Source of the DNA: Tubulanus polymorphus
Lineage: Eukaryota > Nemertea > Palaeonemertea > Tubulaniformes > Tubulanidae
Length of the DNA: 64,000 nucleotides
NCBI RefSeq assembly: GCF_964204645.1
Contig: NC_134027.1
Location: 7,986,485 to 8,050,484, forward strand
Reading direction: 5' to 3'
This document shows positions 25,613 through 38,309 of the stretch, one piece after another. Below the pieces are notes generated by a model that was given only the letters and a program-made list of their open reading frames with translations, did not search any database and had not been told where the DNA came from. Made by a program: the position numbers and the translations under genes. The number at the start of each line of letters is the position of its first letter. Positions within the stretch are counted from its first letter, which is position 1.

Positions 25613-26807
25613 TTCCTATGAATTATAGGCCCTATAATAGAACGGTTATACTAGAGCAAGGCGTATTTTGTGTTGGTCTGATGAAAAAGGGACACAATTG
25701 CCATTGCAAGCAAGTCAAGTGGGGCCGTAGCTGTCAGTGGCTACGCGATTGTCAGCAACGGTATGCAACTTGTCTCTGTCAGTTGCAAGAGTAGCATAGG
25801 TTGGTTGCAACTGCTGGGATGGGAGAGACGGTCGCATCGCAGAAACTTGTTACATCAACATGTAGGCAGGGAGTTCATCCAGTCCTGGCAGTGTGGCTGT
25901 TTCCACAGTGATCTGGCATCAGACCACAATTAGGTTAGTAGCTCGAAGATGCGTAGGGCCGGACCCCAAAAATAGTACCTAGAGTGAAGAAGAGGTCCCC
26001 CATAAATGTTGCCATAATTTCTGCAAATGGGATAGGTAACGAATTTCGGTTATATGTATGAAATCCATTGATCCTGAGAGACAGATTGATGATGAAATAA
26101 GGGATTCCCTGGACTTTTTTTGCTTGGAGTAAGGGTACCAAACACGGTGGGGGATTCCCTTAGATATTTGGCTCGGATGTACTGGCATACCTGTACTGGG
26201 ATACCCCTCCTTTCTAAAGGTTTGATTATTTCAAAAGTTAGGTTGGGTATGTGGGGCGAAAACCACTTCAATGCGTAGCTAAGATGCTGGCCTATGAGCC
26301 ATAAGCAGGATTTCCCCTGAATTTACGCGCTTATATATGAACTAAACTCTCGAATTTCTTGTTTTTACTATAGGATATAGAAGATTTTGGAATAGTGGTC
26401 TGAGCTCATCTACGTTGTCGTTGCTCTGCGATCCGAGGCATAGGGGCTTGTATTTGAAGTTTGGGTGTGAACTGTAGCTTAGATCATCCAGTATCCCTGG
26501 TACTATATATATATAAATAGTGATCCTAGTGTACCCAGCTGTGGTCCACCAGACACTAACTAAGCCTAGTAGTAAGGTTCTTGGAGCCAGGGTCAGGAAC
26601 AGACTACTAAAGTCGCAAGGCCAACAATCTACGCCTGGCTCAACAGAAAACAATCATACATTTACTTGCCAGAATTATGTTTTGTATGTTACCGGAAACT
26701 TACAAGCGATATTATTAGCAAAATCAAGATATTAGACGAGTTGAAATCACTGTAAAATCGTAAATCGTGTACACGGCATGACAGTCCTACGACCTTGGAC
26801 CTAATCT
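25613..26807. other. Intergenic region between RPUSD3 and the MULE element
   Basis: Should contain the RPUSD3 promoter. ORFs here are short, overlap on both strands and show no recognisable domain. No gene is supported. Confidence 0.4.
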
Positions 26808-26815
26808 CGGAGATG

Positions 26816-26930
26816 CGCTCCTACTAAAAGCCGACCAGCGCCGACTAGCGCCGACCAGCGCCGACCAGCGCCCACTAGCGCCGACCAGCGCCGTCCAAGC
26901 GCCGACCAGCGCCGTCCAAGCCCCGATTTC
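26816..26930. repeat. Left TIR with subterminal 10-bp repeats
   Basis: About nine degenerate copies of CGACCAGCGC or CGACTAGCGC follow the terminal 20 bp. The mirror set lies at about 32055-32151. Repeated subterminal motifs may be transposase binding sites (inference). Confidence 0.88.
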
Positions 26931-27832
26931 CTAGACAATTCGTTAAAAATGTATGCTGCTGTCTAACCTATGACTACATGCAAAATTAGATTCAAATGGT
27001 TATATTTACTTGGATTGCATTGTGTTCGTGTTAATTTTTTACTGAGTTTTCATGTCCAAGACAATATTCGTTAAAATGTATTCTGCTGTCTGATGTACTT
27101 TTAGATTTATAATTTCATATGGCAAAATTAAATTGAAATTGGTATATTGATCAGGTTTATTTTTTCATGTTAAGCTTGCATTAAATATGACTGGGATTTC
27201 ATATACTATCGTTATTTGAAATAAAAGAAAATGCAAACAACTTAAAATCTTTCTTTCTTTTTCATGTATGTTTATGTGTATATCATACATCTCGTATGAT
27301 ATTTGCCTAATAGATTTTTACGCAAGACTACTCTCGTCACGTACACGCGCTAAAATTAATAAGGACGTTCATAACAGCTTTGATCATTGGTCCAGGGGAA
27401 GTAGCATGTGAACTGAAGTCAAGAACGCACTTCTCAATTAAATAAAAGAAAGGAATTACTGATGAAAGGAATAAAATAACTGTGATCATCCACTAATTAG
27501 ATGTGTGCAATCATTCGACACACGCAACTTTAAGATATAATTACTTAAACCGTTTGAATTTTACTGGGCTTGTCATCAAAAACCAATTTAGTAATTCTTT
27601 TGATCTGTTAAAACAATGACCCGTTGACCAATTGACTTTAAGATCAATGGACATAAAATAAACTTATAAATATATCAATTCCATTGACTAATTACATTGG
27701 TTTTTAATTAGTCATCCCTGAATTGTATATAAACTGGGCGAAAATGACAGGGGTCACAGTTCTTTTCGGACTATTCTCTGAGCAAGAGAGCGCTAACAGC
27801 ACACACGGGACGTTTAACGAAATTTTATTCCA

Positions 27833-28745
27833 ATGGCACCACTACGAAAAAGAAAAGGAAAGACAACTCTCCAATATCCTTGCAAAGGTTGGTACATGTA
27901 TTTATTGTACTTAAATATGTACTATCAAATCATTATTTGACTAATTAGATTTTATTTTTCTGCTGACTGATTCTCACATTGGAATAACAGATCACGTGGC
28001 GTCATAACGATCATTTAGATAAACTTTGAAATCTCAAACCGACTTTGTTAAGAAGGGAATTTCGGACAAAATGTTTCAAATTTCCGACTTTTTATATGGT
28101 ATCCTTTATTTCAAATTTTTGCTAACTTCTGAAATTCTCCATAACACTGTTTCTAAACCGAAATTTTTGATACCGAAATATGTTGATGACATTTTGTGTT
28201 TAGTTAATGAAAATGTTAAGATTCTTCAATCGACATCATCAATTCGTAATATCCTCCTTTCAAATTCATCATTGAATGAGAACAAAATCATCAAATTCCC
28301 TTTTCAAACGTTCTTTGATTCACAATTATGTTGACATTTTTTGGCTCACAATGTATAGTGGCTCACAATGTATAGTATTAACAAAGAATCTGGATTCTAT
28401 AGATTTTGTTGGTAATTGTTTTCGAAAGAATTTTGCATTGAAGAGTTTTTTATTGATTACCGTATGAATTTCATATTATTGATCATTCTATACATATATC
28501 ACTCATATTTACAGACTATCTTTCTTATCAATTCCAGTTTGTCTTCGAGAGTGTGACGAAGATGCGATAGAGTGCAACGCATGTCTATTGTGGATTCATA
28601 GAAAATGCGAGAAGCTGACTCTTACGGAATTCCAGCAAACACGGAAGGTATGCTGTTAGGTCTCTATTTATTATATTTCCATTTTACAAAATACCTTAGT
28701 AATAAAGAAAAAATGTAACGAATTATCCGATGGATATATGTAAGC

Positions 28746-28776
<31 letters not shown>

Positions 28777-31402
28777 GCTATATATAGACATGTATATATG
28801 TATGTGTATTGCATTTTTCAGATTTTGAACATGATGTTTCTCAGGATGAAAGCAATGTTCGCAGTAACTGTTCCTCGGATAACCTTCTTTTAGTTAATGG
28901 TAAGTGATAATATCAATATGATTGCGATCTTCTTTAATCAACGGAAATACAACGTATTTTTTAAACGTTTATTATCAATATTTGATCATTTTTTCAGGAC
29001 TGCCGGAACCTCCTAATGAAGAAACGCCAGACGAACAAAACCTCTCGGAGGACAATTCATCGGATAACTGTTCCTCGGATAACCTTCTTTCAGTTAATGG
29101 TTAGTGATAGTATCAAAATTATTGCTATTTTCTTTAATCAACGGAAATACAACGTTTTTTTTAAACGTTTATTATCAATATTCGATCATTTTTTCAGGAC
29201 TGCCGGAACCTCCTAATGAAGACCAAAAATTGAAAGACAATACGCCAGACGAACAAAACCTCTCGGAGGACAATTCATCAACGAAGACCAAGCCGAACTA
29301 CACCAAAGGTAAGCTTTTCTTAAATTCTTCTTCTTAATTCTATAGCATATATAAAACAACGCCGAATGATATCGTTCTTTTCTTATTAGAAATTTCAGAT
29401 TTTCTTGCTGAATCCGACGCTGAATCCGACAATGATTCTGCAATGCCTTACAACAGCACAGGTTAGTGTATACTTTATATACCGGTTTATCATTAGAATA
29501 GATGAATGGCTATATAATAATGAAAAACTTTTATATTTTAAAGGTATTTCACCGCCATCACCACCACAATTGAACGAGTCGATAATCGATGAAAAAATCG
29601 AAGCAATCACGTCGGATGGGTCACTCAAGGGGAGATTTTTAGACATTCCAGAATTAATCGCATTGATCAAAGAATCGAAGCCCAACAGAACCGACATCCC
29701 CATTGGTTCGAAAAACAATGCTGTTTTCGTTGTTGACAATTCGAAAAACATAACGCGCAGAAACGGTGGCAATATGAGCAAATATACTGACGACTGTGGT
29801 GTATGGGATAGAAAATTGTCATCAACAAAGAAAGTTTTACTTATGGTCGATGAACATGGAAATTATAAAGTATGTTTTCAATAAGATAAAATCAAACTGC
29901 TCCCCTTTAATCTAAACTTCTATTTGTATATGTAACTCAACATTTTAACATTTCAGATGATTGAATCAAAGAATGGATTATATGGTATCCAGAAGAAAAA
30001 GGAAGGATTTGTGCCGCTGGAAACGCAGCCATCTAAAGATTCCGTTTTAATTTTGCGTCGATTCTATACTACCCTAAAACGGAAAACGGATTACAAGAAA
30101 CGCGTGTCGTGGTTAGAAGAATTTCCGTCCACGTTCGATACTCACGTTAGAAATACGGCGATCGTTGAGTATCTAGGCGAAGCACCTCTGTTCGGTGTAA
30201 CGCACGGAAATACAAAAAAGGGGGTGGGGATTGATTATGTAAGGACAACTGACTCTGTAATGGAAAAGATTGCTGAAAAGTGCGTTACTCAGCCACCGCG
30301 CGATGTACATAATGAACTATGTTTGAACAGTTCGTTGCATGTTCCAAGAAACTTAAAGCAGGTTCAAAATGTTAATCATCGCGAAAAATCGAAAAATAAT
30401 AATGGACATAGGAAAAATGTCGCCGATGACATTCAACAACTGTTTAATATGCTTCATGAAAACGATTTTGTACGAGAAGTGTTCGCATTGAAAGGAAAAC
30501 CACCAATGGCTATTCTATATACAGACCAACAAATTAAAGACATTCGTACATTCTGTGTACAGTCTGGATCTATCCTTGGTGTTGACAGGACATTTAACGT
30601 TGGTGCGTGTTTTTTGACAATTACCGTTTTTAAGAATACACATTTACTTCGCCGGGAAACTCAGGAACACCCGATATTCATCGGCCCTCTGTTTTTACAT
30701 TGGGACGGGGAAACCGAAACCTATCAGCATTTCTTCGCACACATCAAAGGGAAGCTTGACTCGGAAGTCACAACGACTGAAATCGCCTACAGTGAATCTC
30801 TGACTTTCGGTTCTGATGAAGAAAAAGCGTTGCTTAAGGCGGTAAAAGAGGCATTCCCCTCCGCTAATCAAATATTGTGTTACCGGCATCTTATCGAAAA
30901 TGTAAAAAGACATTTGTTGCACAAAACTGGTGTCAACGATAAAGTTAAAGATAGAATAGTCGATGCGATATTCGGTAAAAGTGGAGCGCTGCATCAGGAT
31001 GACGAATTCAAATACGAACAAAAAATGATTGAAACAAAGGCAGACATAATGGAATCAGCACCAGAGTTTATAGCCTATTTCAACAAACTGGAACCGCGAC
31101 TAAAGCAGTATGTGTTCTTTCCGTCAGTCGTGAAAAAGGTCCATTCAATCGGTTGGACCAACAACAATTGCGAGACAATTAACAGTATCATAAAACTTTC
31201 AACCAAATGGAAGATATTAAAGATTCCGGACTTAATCGAGGAATTACATAAAATGGTGAAACTACAATATATCGATATTCGCAGAGCTATTCACAACCAA
31301 GGAAACTTCGAAATCGTATCAAAATTAAAAAGCTATACTGTCAGCCATGCCATTTGGACTCAAAAAACTGAAAACGATAAAAAAAAACTGAGAAATTCAT
31401 GA
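27833..31402 (+). CDS. MULE transposase with N-terminal PHD-type zinc finger, multi-exon
   Basis: Exon 1 (27833-27887, MAPLRKRKGKTTLQYPC) splices to 28538-28647 to complete a PHD-like finger (PCKVCLRECDEDAIECNAC, then WIHRKC). Acidic linker exons follow (about 28823-28900, 28998-29100, 29198-29308, 29390-29460), then 29545-29871 and the main exon 29957-31402. The main exon holds the MULE DDE core, numbered from its first Met: D210 in GVDRTFNVG, D287 in GSDEEKALL, a C308/H311 pair in CYRH, and E406 in NNNCETIN. The enzyme would cut and paste the element; the finger probably contacts DNA or chromatin (inference). The join from the PHD exon to the first linker exon is out of phase as read, so a small exon may be missed. 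The frame stops at a poly-A run; see the downstream tail. Confidence 0.8.
28026..28470 (+). pseudogene. Reverse-transcriptase fragment nested in the transposase intron
   Basis: A 102-residue ORF contains KYVDDILCLVNENVKIL, which resembles the YVDD catalytic box of retroelement reverse transcriptases followed by the usual helix; a later KFPF may be a remnant of the PFLD region. It lies within intron 1 of the transposase gene and is truncated on both sides. A LINE or Penelope-like origin is possible. The match is short. Confidence 0.45.
28869..29221 (+). repeat. 200-bp tandem duplication carrying one linker exon of the transposase gene
   Basis: 28869-29021 and 29069-29221 are almost identical, from CTGTTCCTCGGATAACC through the intron to GGACTGCCGGAACCTCC. 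This doubles the GLPEPPNE exon. The second copy has a weaker donor (GTTAGT in place of GTAAGT). Confidence 0.92.
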
Positions 31403-31563
31403 AAGCCACGATAAGGCCAACAAAACCAATTAATACAATGACATCAACAGATGGTCTGCTGACTATTCCTAAAACCGGAAATATTGCAAAAAAACCAGGT
31501 CAGAGGAAACGCGTAAAAAGTGAAAGAACGGCGAATCGGAAAATTCAAAAAGTCGAAAATTAA
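31403..31563 (+). pseudogene. Basic C-terminal tail of the MULE transposase, shifted out of frame
   Basis: Directly after the stop at 31402, another frame stays open to 31563 and reads as a Lys/Arg-rich tail (KATIRPTKPINTM, QRKRVKSERTANRK). The frames meet at a run of nine A residues near 31379-31387. A one-base slip there, or a sequencing error, would explain the break. Confidence 0.6.
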
Positions 31564-32054
31564 GGTTAGGTTAATAGAAATATCAGTGATATGTGTTAAC
31601 GTGTATAATTTCGCCGAGAAATAGTGAAATAGTCCTAATGTAAATTGTAAACTTGTAAATTTGTATATATTTTTGTAATTAATAATTCACTGAAAAAGTT
31701 AAAGTATTGCTATTGTAGCTCAACATGTTTTTGATGACAAAGTTCAAACTATCAGACTATCAACCGTTGTATATTTCAGATCTGAGAAATATAGTGAATA
31801 TAAGCCTGAATGTAAATTGTTAACATGTAAATTTGTATATTGGTATATTTCTGTTATTTAATTCAATGAAAAAAGTTAAATAAGTATTTCTTTGCAAATG
31901 TATTGTAGCTCTAAGTATCTTGTTTTTGACTTTTGATGCCGACACACTAGTTTAAACGATCAATCGAGTTAATCGTGTTAAATAGATAAAAGTAAAAAGA
32001 TAAAAATAAAAGTTATTATTTCAATTTAAGAATTTGTTATCCGTTTTGGTAAGC

Positions 32055-32151
32055 GTATCTGGTCGGCGCTTTTGATAGCTGGTCGGCGCTAGTCGGTGCT
32101 GGTCGGCGCTAGTCGGCGCTGGTCGGCGCTGGTCGGCTTTTAGTAGGAGCC
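32055..32151. repeat. Right TIR with subterminal 10-bp repeats
   Basis: GGTCGGCGCT and AGTCGGCGCT units in tandem leading to the terminal AGTAGGAGC, the inverse of the left end but with fewer units. Confidence 0.88.
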
Positions 32152-32173
32152 CGGAGATGAGCTTCCTCCGAGA

Positions 32174-32340
32174 AACCCTCGCATGCCAGGGTAAGAATCA
32201 ATGAAACCCTCGCGTACCAGGGTAAGAATCATTGAAACTTCGCGGACCGGGAACCCTCGCATACCAGGGCAAAAATCAATGAAACCTCGGTGGGGTAGAA
32301 TCATTAAAAACCTCGCATACAGCGGAGAATCATGAAAGAA
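32174..32340. repeat. Degenerate minisatellite next to the MULE element
   Basis: Four to five copies of a roughly 35-40 bp unit with the core GAAACCCTCGCATACCAGGG and AGAATCATT. It starts just outside the right target duplication. Confidence 0.85.
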
Positions 32341-33730
32341 ACGGTTTGTTTAGGGTCAGTTTCACGAAAAGGACTTAATCGATTTTACGAGTTGATTATT
32401 TCGCGCTGGAACCCTGGATTTTGGATTAGTGACTGCCACGCGGGGGGTTCTTTTCCGATGAAGCCTATGCGTTTCACGGAACGAATGAGTATTTGGCTTA
32501 CAGTTAACACGTTAACAACAGTCTCAAGATTAAAGACCTTTGGACTAAAGCCACTGCGACTGGTCCCTGGATCCGCTCACAAAATATAAACTATCGGGAA
32601 TTTTCTACTTTTTTCCAACAATATTTCTTGAATTGTTTTCTGAAACTGGAAGAGCTGCAGCCCAGTTTAATAAAGCTTTACTCGATTTAAATGCAGTTAA
32701 TCTTAATTTAGTTTTGAGTAAATCATTTGGGAATCGAATATGTTATTTCATGCATAGGTTGAGAGGTTTGTTGTTTTGTGCGTAGGTTCTTTATTCACGG
32801 CTTCACGTTAGGATTGGGACTAGAGAGAATATGAATATTAGAAGATGTAAGATTACCTCTAGATGATCTACGTCCCTACTTCATTGGTTTCCACTTCCCA
32901 TAGCTACGTGTCCCCTCTCACGTAGAACATTTGAATGAAATAAAAAAGAACAGCCTCCAAGATTGATATGGAAAATTTCTGACATGCGACGCTCGAATCT
33001 GGAACATAATGACGTATGTGGTCATATGACGTGTGGTCATTGTGTCCACTAGTTTGGCCTAATCCGGCACAGGAAAATGGCGTTTTCCAACATGAAACAT
33101 GAACGAACGCAGAAAAATGCACCCTTTTCCAAACACAACCACCCTCCCTTCGTACCCCAGAAATCAGTATTTCAATATTCGGTAAGTGTTTATAACGTGG
33201 TTAAAATGGTGCCAATACATTTCACCTCATATATTGCTGGTAACTGATATCTGACCATGGGACCATTGCATTGTTGTGTTCTAATTTCTTCTGAAAGGAT
33301 TCTTAAACATGTGAATTAGTTTTGATTTCCGTGTGAATTCATTCTGTTTTTATGCTGCATCATTCTGGAAGTATCAAATGTTCTGTTTTCATTTGTAGAT
33401 GTAAAAAACCATTTCATATGGAATTGACATCAGAAACGGGTATAAACAGTGTAAGCTTATTTCATCTTTTGAATCTTCAATGGTTTCAGAAAACATATTA
33501 TTCATACTGTTCACGTTTCTTCATTATTTTCTCTTTTATATTTCCTCTTGAACTCCGAAGGCAAAACCTGAACCGTAGTAAGAAAAGCCCACTGAATAAA
33601 TGCACTACAGATTGGAGCGAACGATTTAATTAGTAAGTTTGAATTTTTAATTTGAGAATTCTGCAGTTTACTCTAAGGAAAGAAGACTATCTTAGATTTG
33701 GCTATTATAGGTATCACTTTACAATGGGAA

Positions 33731-34030
33731 CTTGGATTCAACACAGGACAACACGGAATCACTTTCTTGGATTCAGTACAGGACATCAAGAGAATCATTT
33801 CATGGATTAAGTACAGGACATCAATAATCACTGTTTTACATGTGAGACTTTCTCGGATTCAGCACAGGACATCAGGAGGATCAATTTATTGGATTCTGCA
33901 CAGGACACCAATATAATCACTTTCATGGATTAAGCACAGGACATCAGGAGAATCAATCTCTTGGATTCAGCACAGGACATCAGGAGAATCAATTTCTTGG
34001 TTCTTGCTCAGGATAACACGAATCATTAAA
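33731..34030. repeat. Minisatellite of about 35 bp, eight units
   Basis: Tandem units with the core GGATTCAGCACAGGACATCA followed by GAATCA and a T-rich end. The units differ by several bases each, so the array is old. Not coding. Confidence 0.93.
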
Positions 34031-34534
34031 TGGAAATTCAAGATAAGTAACATTTACGTTTGTTTATGAGTTGTTGATTTGATTTAAGGGACCAGTTTTA
34101 TAGTGTTATAAACCATATTTTGAAATGAAATCACAGTGAGCTGTTGCATTTATATATTTGTTCAATCCATTCAAAATTCCCCTACTTATATCTGTGTATG
34201 TTAGTTCATGTGGGGTTAATTTGTTGGTTTACAGGTTTCCTAATTTTATTTCTTATCAATATGAAACTGGTCCCTGATGTCAATAACACAATTCTTATCG
34301 ATCGTGTTCTTTTGTCACAATCAGATTTGTATTTTAACAGTTATGATTACTGTAGATTTAATTGCTGTAGATTTAAGACTGATTGAATTGTTGTAGATAC
34401 ATGTAATATTGTGTACAGACACAGTTCCGATCGCTTGTATTACTTCATCCTGTGATTGAAGAGTGATTTGTTCTCTCATCTTCACTTTTCCCATCCGTCT
34501 AAGTAAAACATCGTAACAATTCAACTCACCTAAC

Positions 34535-34845
34535 CGCGGGGTTTGGGGAAGGGTGGGTAGGGTTGGGGGGAGGTAGGGGTAGGGGAGGGTGGGAGGGATG
34601 GGGTGAGGGAGGGCGGGAGGGATGGGGTGAGGGAGGGAGGGCGGGAGGGATGGGATCTGGGAGGACGGGAGGGATGGGATCTGGGAGGGCAGGAGGGATG
34701 GGACGAGGGAGGGCGGGAGGGATGGGATCTGGGAGGGCGAGAGGATGGGATCTGGGAGGGCGGGGATCTGGGAGGGCAGGAGCGAATGGCGGGAGGGATG
34801 GGGTCTTGGCGGGTGGGAAGAGGTGAGGGGAGGATAGGGTAGTGG
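34535..34845 (+). repeat. G-rich minisatellite array 1 (quadruplex-prone)
   Basis: Repeated GGGAGGG, GGGATCTGGGAGGGC and GGGATGGG units, about 24 bp each. Strand G-bias is extreme and there are dozens of GGG tracts. ORFs here are Gly/Arg artefacts of the repeat. Confidence 0.93.
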
Positions 34846-36569
34846 TCTAGGTGGGTGTTGGTTCAGGGTTCAGGTAGTAGGTTGGTGGTAGTTAATTCTT
34901 TCGTCTTTAACTACAGGATATTTCAGAAAATGTATCCCATCTTTTCATTTTTTCTAATAACCAATAGGATTGATAAGTATAAAACGCCTTTACTCTTATG
35001 CATCCCCACGCGAGACTGGATACGTCGCGTTACAATAACATTGTAGACATATTGCCCCAGATTTTTGAATGGGGACTTTACAGTAACTCTGGTCAATTCA
35101 TGGTGGCCACGAATGAGTTATTTTTTGAGTAACAGTAACTGCTACCTGGCTGTGACCGATATACAGCTCAATGAGCAACTCAGTTATAACAATTGCGTAC
35201 ACGTAACGATGACTATTGATACCTGGTGGTACTGCTTCATTTTGATTACATTACCAGCAGCTTTCTGTACATTGTAGACGTCTTTGAAAATTGTCTACGA
35301 GTGTTGAAATGCAGTCACGTATTTTTTCACAGTCATTTCTGCTTCCTCATCGGCTGCAGATTCGAAGACAGATCTACTCTTCATTTTTGAAGAAGAGTAT
35401 GGAACTCATCAGAATAGAGATTGGTATTGTAATCCTATTTTCAGATATTCCCTATTCTTATTCCTATATTCTATATTCCTATTTTTAGGATTTTTAGATA
35501 TCTTCATTTTCCTTCAGCAGTATGCGGCACAGATATCACTTTTTGAAGATAGATATCCTTAGTAATTATATGTTATCCTAGTGTTTTCAAACAGATAGGA
35601 CACATTTTCTGAATTACCGTACAATTCATAGGTGGAACAATGATGACACGAATTGACTAACACAGAGAGACTATTGTTTTGCCATAGATAGGTTGTAGAA
35701 TTATCTATACCGTATACCAGAAGATAATTCAAGTAAGGGGATGGTATCAGTGACGGATACTAAAGGCTTCCCTAAGGAAAAGATGAAAACTATACATGTT
35801 TCTAGTGTTGGAAATGAAGTGAATGAATTTTCTTTATTCGGGTTTGCCCGGTTATTTCTCGCTATATGATTTAGCCTCGAGCCAAAAAATCTCGGATAGA
35901 TAGAATGGTAGTCATTTTTATGGGAATTCTGTATATTTTGACTCGTTTACTTACTACAGATGAAAGATTTTTTTTCTTTGTGGCAGTTATTCTATTTTAC
36001 CATTTTTCACGATCATGTCAGTTTATGAATGTTACTTAAAACTCCACAGTTTATATTTTGAATTGTATCAGTGCGTCACTTTTTCAGTTTATATACGCAG
36101 CTCAGACTTGATCAAAGCATCATTTCAGACTCTAATTAGTGCATTGTTTTTTATTTAATTAGTAAATTATTCCTTACTTTGTTAATGAGTACGTAGATTT
36201 TGAACCCATTCGGTGTATGATATTTTACTCTGTACCTGTGATCATATGGTCGGAGATCATGCGTCTGATCAGTTCAAACGCTCCTTTTAAAAAATGCAAC
36301 GTTATACTGGTATATGTTTACTTGTTCAGCTGTGACCATTTTTGGCTTAAAAACTGCTCCACGTGTGCGTAATATATGAAACATTCTAAACTATTCTTGA
36401 AGAGCACCTCAGCCTTTGATCGTCACCACTGCCGGCTAAACCATCAATTTTTGATTACGTCATTTTCTGACTTCAAGATTATAAACTATAGATGCGGGTA
36501 TCAATCTATGCTTTATGTATATTTCAAAAATTTCTCCTTTGATTGAAATCTAGTGTCAGCTTTAGTTAT

Positions 36570-36840
36570 CTAATCAGGGCCATGAAACTAATCAACCTTG
36601 TAAGAGGGCCATGAGCCAAATTTATCCTCGGGTTATCAAACCAAGCTATGAACGAACATCTATGGTCCCGTACCAAGAACTTTGAACTAAATTTACCCTC
36701 CGTGGTCTCCAAACAACTCAATATTCTCCAAACCATGGCCATGAACTAAACTCTGTCTCCAGCTCAGCTCTCTATGGTCTCCAAACCATAAACCAAACTT
36801 TTACTATTTGCTCACCAAATCAGGACCATGAATGAAAAGT
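36570..36840. repeat. Degenerate tandem repeat of about 60-70 bp
   Basis: Recurring GGGCCATGAACTAAA and GGTCTCCAAACCA strings spaced irregularly through the segment. Non-coding. Confidence 0.65.
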
Positions 36841-37109
36841 CTATTTAGGAACAGAATTTATTTATGTTGTCTTCATAAAGAATCTATTCGTGAATGAAAT
36901 GATTTACGTGGAATTGATGTCATTGTTAAGGAAAGAATCATTTGTAGACAATATTCGTATATCAGTGCTGCTCTACTACTGGCTTTATATTGGCATCTGT
37001 GAGTGATTCTCTAAATCAACTATCATATCTTTTTATATCACGATTTTTTTTGCTGTTTGTCTCTACAAGATTAAACTTGATCCCAGTCGGATCTGACGAG
37101 GGCCAGTGG

Positions 37110-37450
37110 AAAGAAATAAGAAAAGCCATATAAAAAAAAAGAATATGAAGCGAACAGAGTGGGGTCCGAGGGCAATTGAAAGGTTTAGTGTCCTGCTTGC
37201 TAAGATGGCGGGCAGGGGTCTATTCCTACCTCGACTCAAGAAAAGAAAAAACATAAAGAGAGTGGGTTCAGAGAGCAATTCGAAGGTTTAGTGTCCTGCT
37301 GGCTTACAAAGCGGGCAGTGTCTATTCCAACATCGACTCAAGAAAAAGAAAAAATATAAAGAGTGGGGTCCGAGAGCAATTCGAAGGTTTAGTGTCCTGC
37401 TGGCTTAGCGAGCGGGCAGGGGATTATTCCTACCTCGACTCATAAACATA
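37110..37450. repeat. Tandem repeat of about 105 bp, three units
   Basis: Units share GAGTGGGGTCCGAG, AAGGTTTAGTGTCCTGCT, GCGGGCAG and CCTACCTCGACTCA. The first unit is preceded by a partial copy. Non-coding. Confidence 0.88.
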
Positions 37451-38309
37451 AAGCACTGAATATCAGAAAAAAAACTCTCTGTGTACTGAAATGTTCGCAT
37501 AAAAAAGAAAAAAGAGAATGAAGAAAGAAAAAGGGTATATATGATGAAATATGGCCTGAGTTTTGTCCGCTGGGTTTAAGTGTAACAATCAAATATTTTG
37601 TAAAAATTAGTAATTATCATCAATGGGATTCATAAAACAACTTGCTGATATAAAGCCTCTAGTAGATGGTCTGGATATGTCTCATCTGACTACTAACTGT
37701 CATTGGTTTCATAATTAGAGTGATGACTTATTGAATTCGTGAGGCAACATAAATATAGCCTTATCTTTTGATCTATCTGAATCAGCCATGATTCTTTTCC
37801 TCGGTATCTGTTTGCCTTCCTCGCAATATTGTGAGTGTTGAGGTTCTGTTTGATCCAGGTGAACCCTCCACACCTCCCTCCCTTACAACATCGTTTGCTG
37901 AGGTTTTTAAGCTTGTTTTGATAATCGGGAGATAAACACAACTCAAACTCACCCCTTTCATTCGAAAATTAGATCAGTTAACAGAAACTTAAATCGATTT
38001 AAACATTCCCCAACATGATATATTATTGTCATATAGATACTAATTGAGGGACAATGAAATACTAGAAAGGAATGATTTGAATGAATTCCTCAATTGATAA
38101 AGAGATCATCTGTAAAAATGAGGCCATGTCATTTTCAAGGCCGTGATTCGTTTGTGAACTTGGTCATTATTTGAATCACTCTGGATCAATGATGTTATTG
38201 ATAAAGGATTTCGAATTGTTTATGAAATTGATATGATCGTGAAAAATGGCAACTCGTCATGGAGTTATTGTAGAGTTGAGTGGTGGCAAAGGAAGAGACA
38301 GAGAGCTTA

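Larger units (their letters stand above)
26816..32151 (+). mobile_element. MULE-type DNA transposon with terminal inverted repeats and 8-bp target duplication
   Basis: The left end (GCTCCTACTAAAAGCCGACC from 26817) is the reverse complement of the right end (…GGTCGGCTTTTAGTAGGAGC to 32150). The repeats continue inward as degenerate 10-mers of the type CGACCAGCGC. CGGAGATG occurs immediately outside both ends (26808-26815 and 32152-32159), an 8-bp target duplication typical of Mutator-like elements. The 5,336-bp interior carries the transposase gene. Boundaries are therefore supported to the base. The matching TSDs suggest a fairly recent insertion. Confidence 0.93.

Noticed and set aside
26808-32159. 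CRISPR array suggested by regularly repeated GC-rich 10-mers
   Set aside because: Repeats are degenerate, have no spacers, and mark the inverted ends of a eukaryotic transposon.
34563-34842. Gly/Arg-rich ORFs
   Set aside because: Produced by the G-rich minisatellite in every frame; no start context or splice sites.
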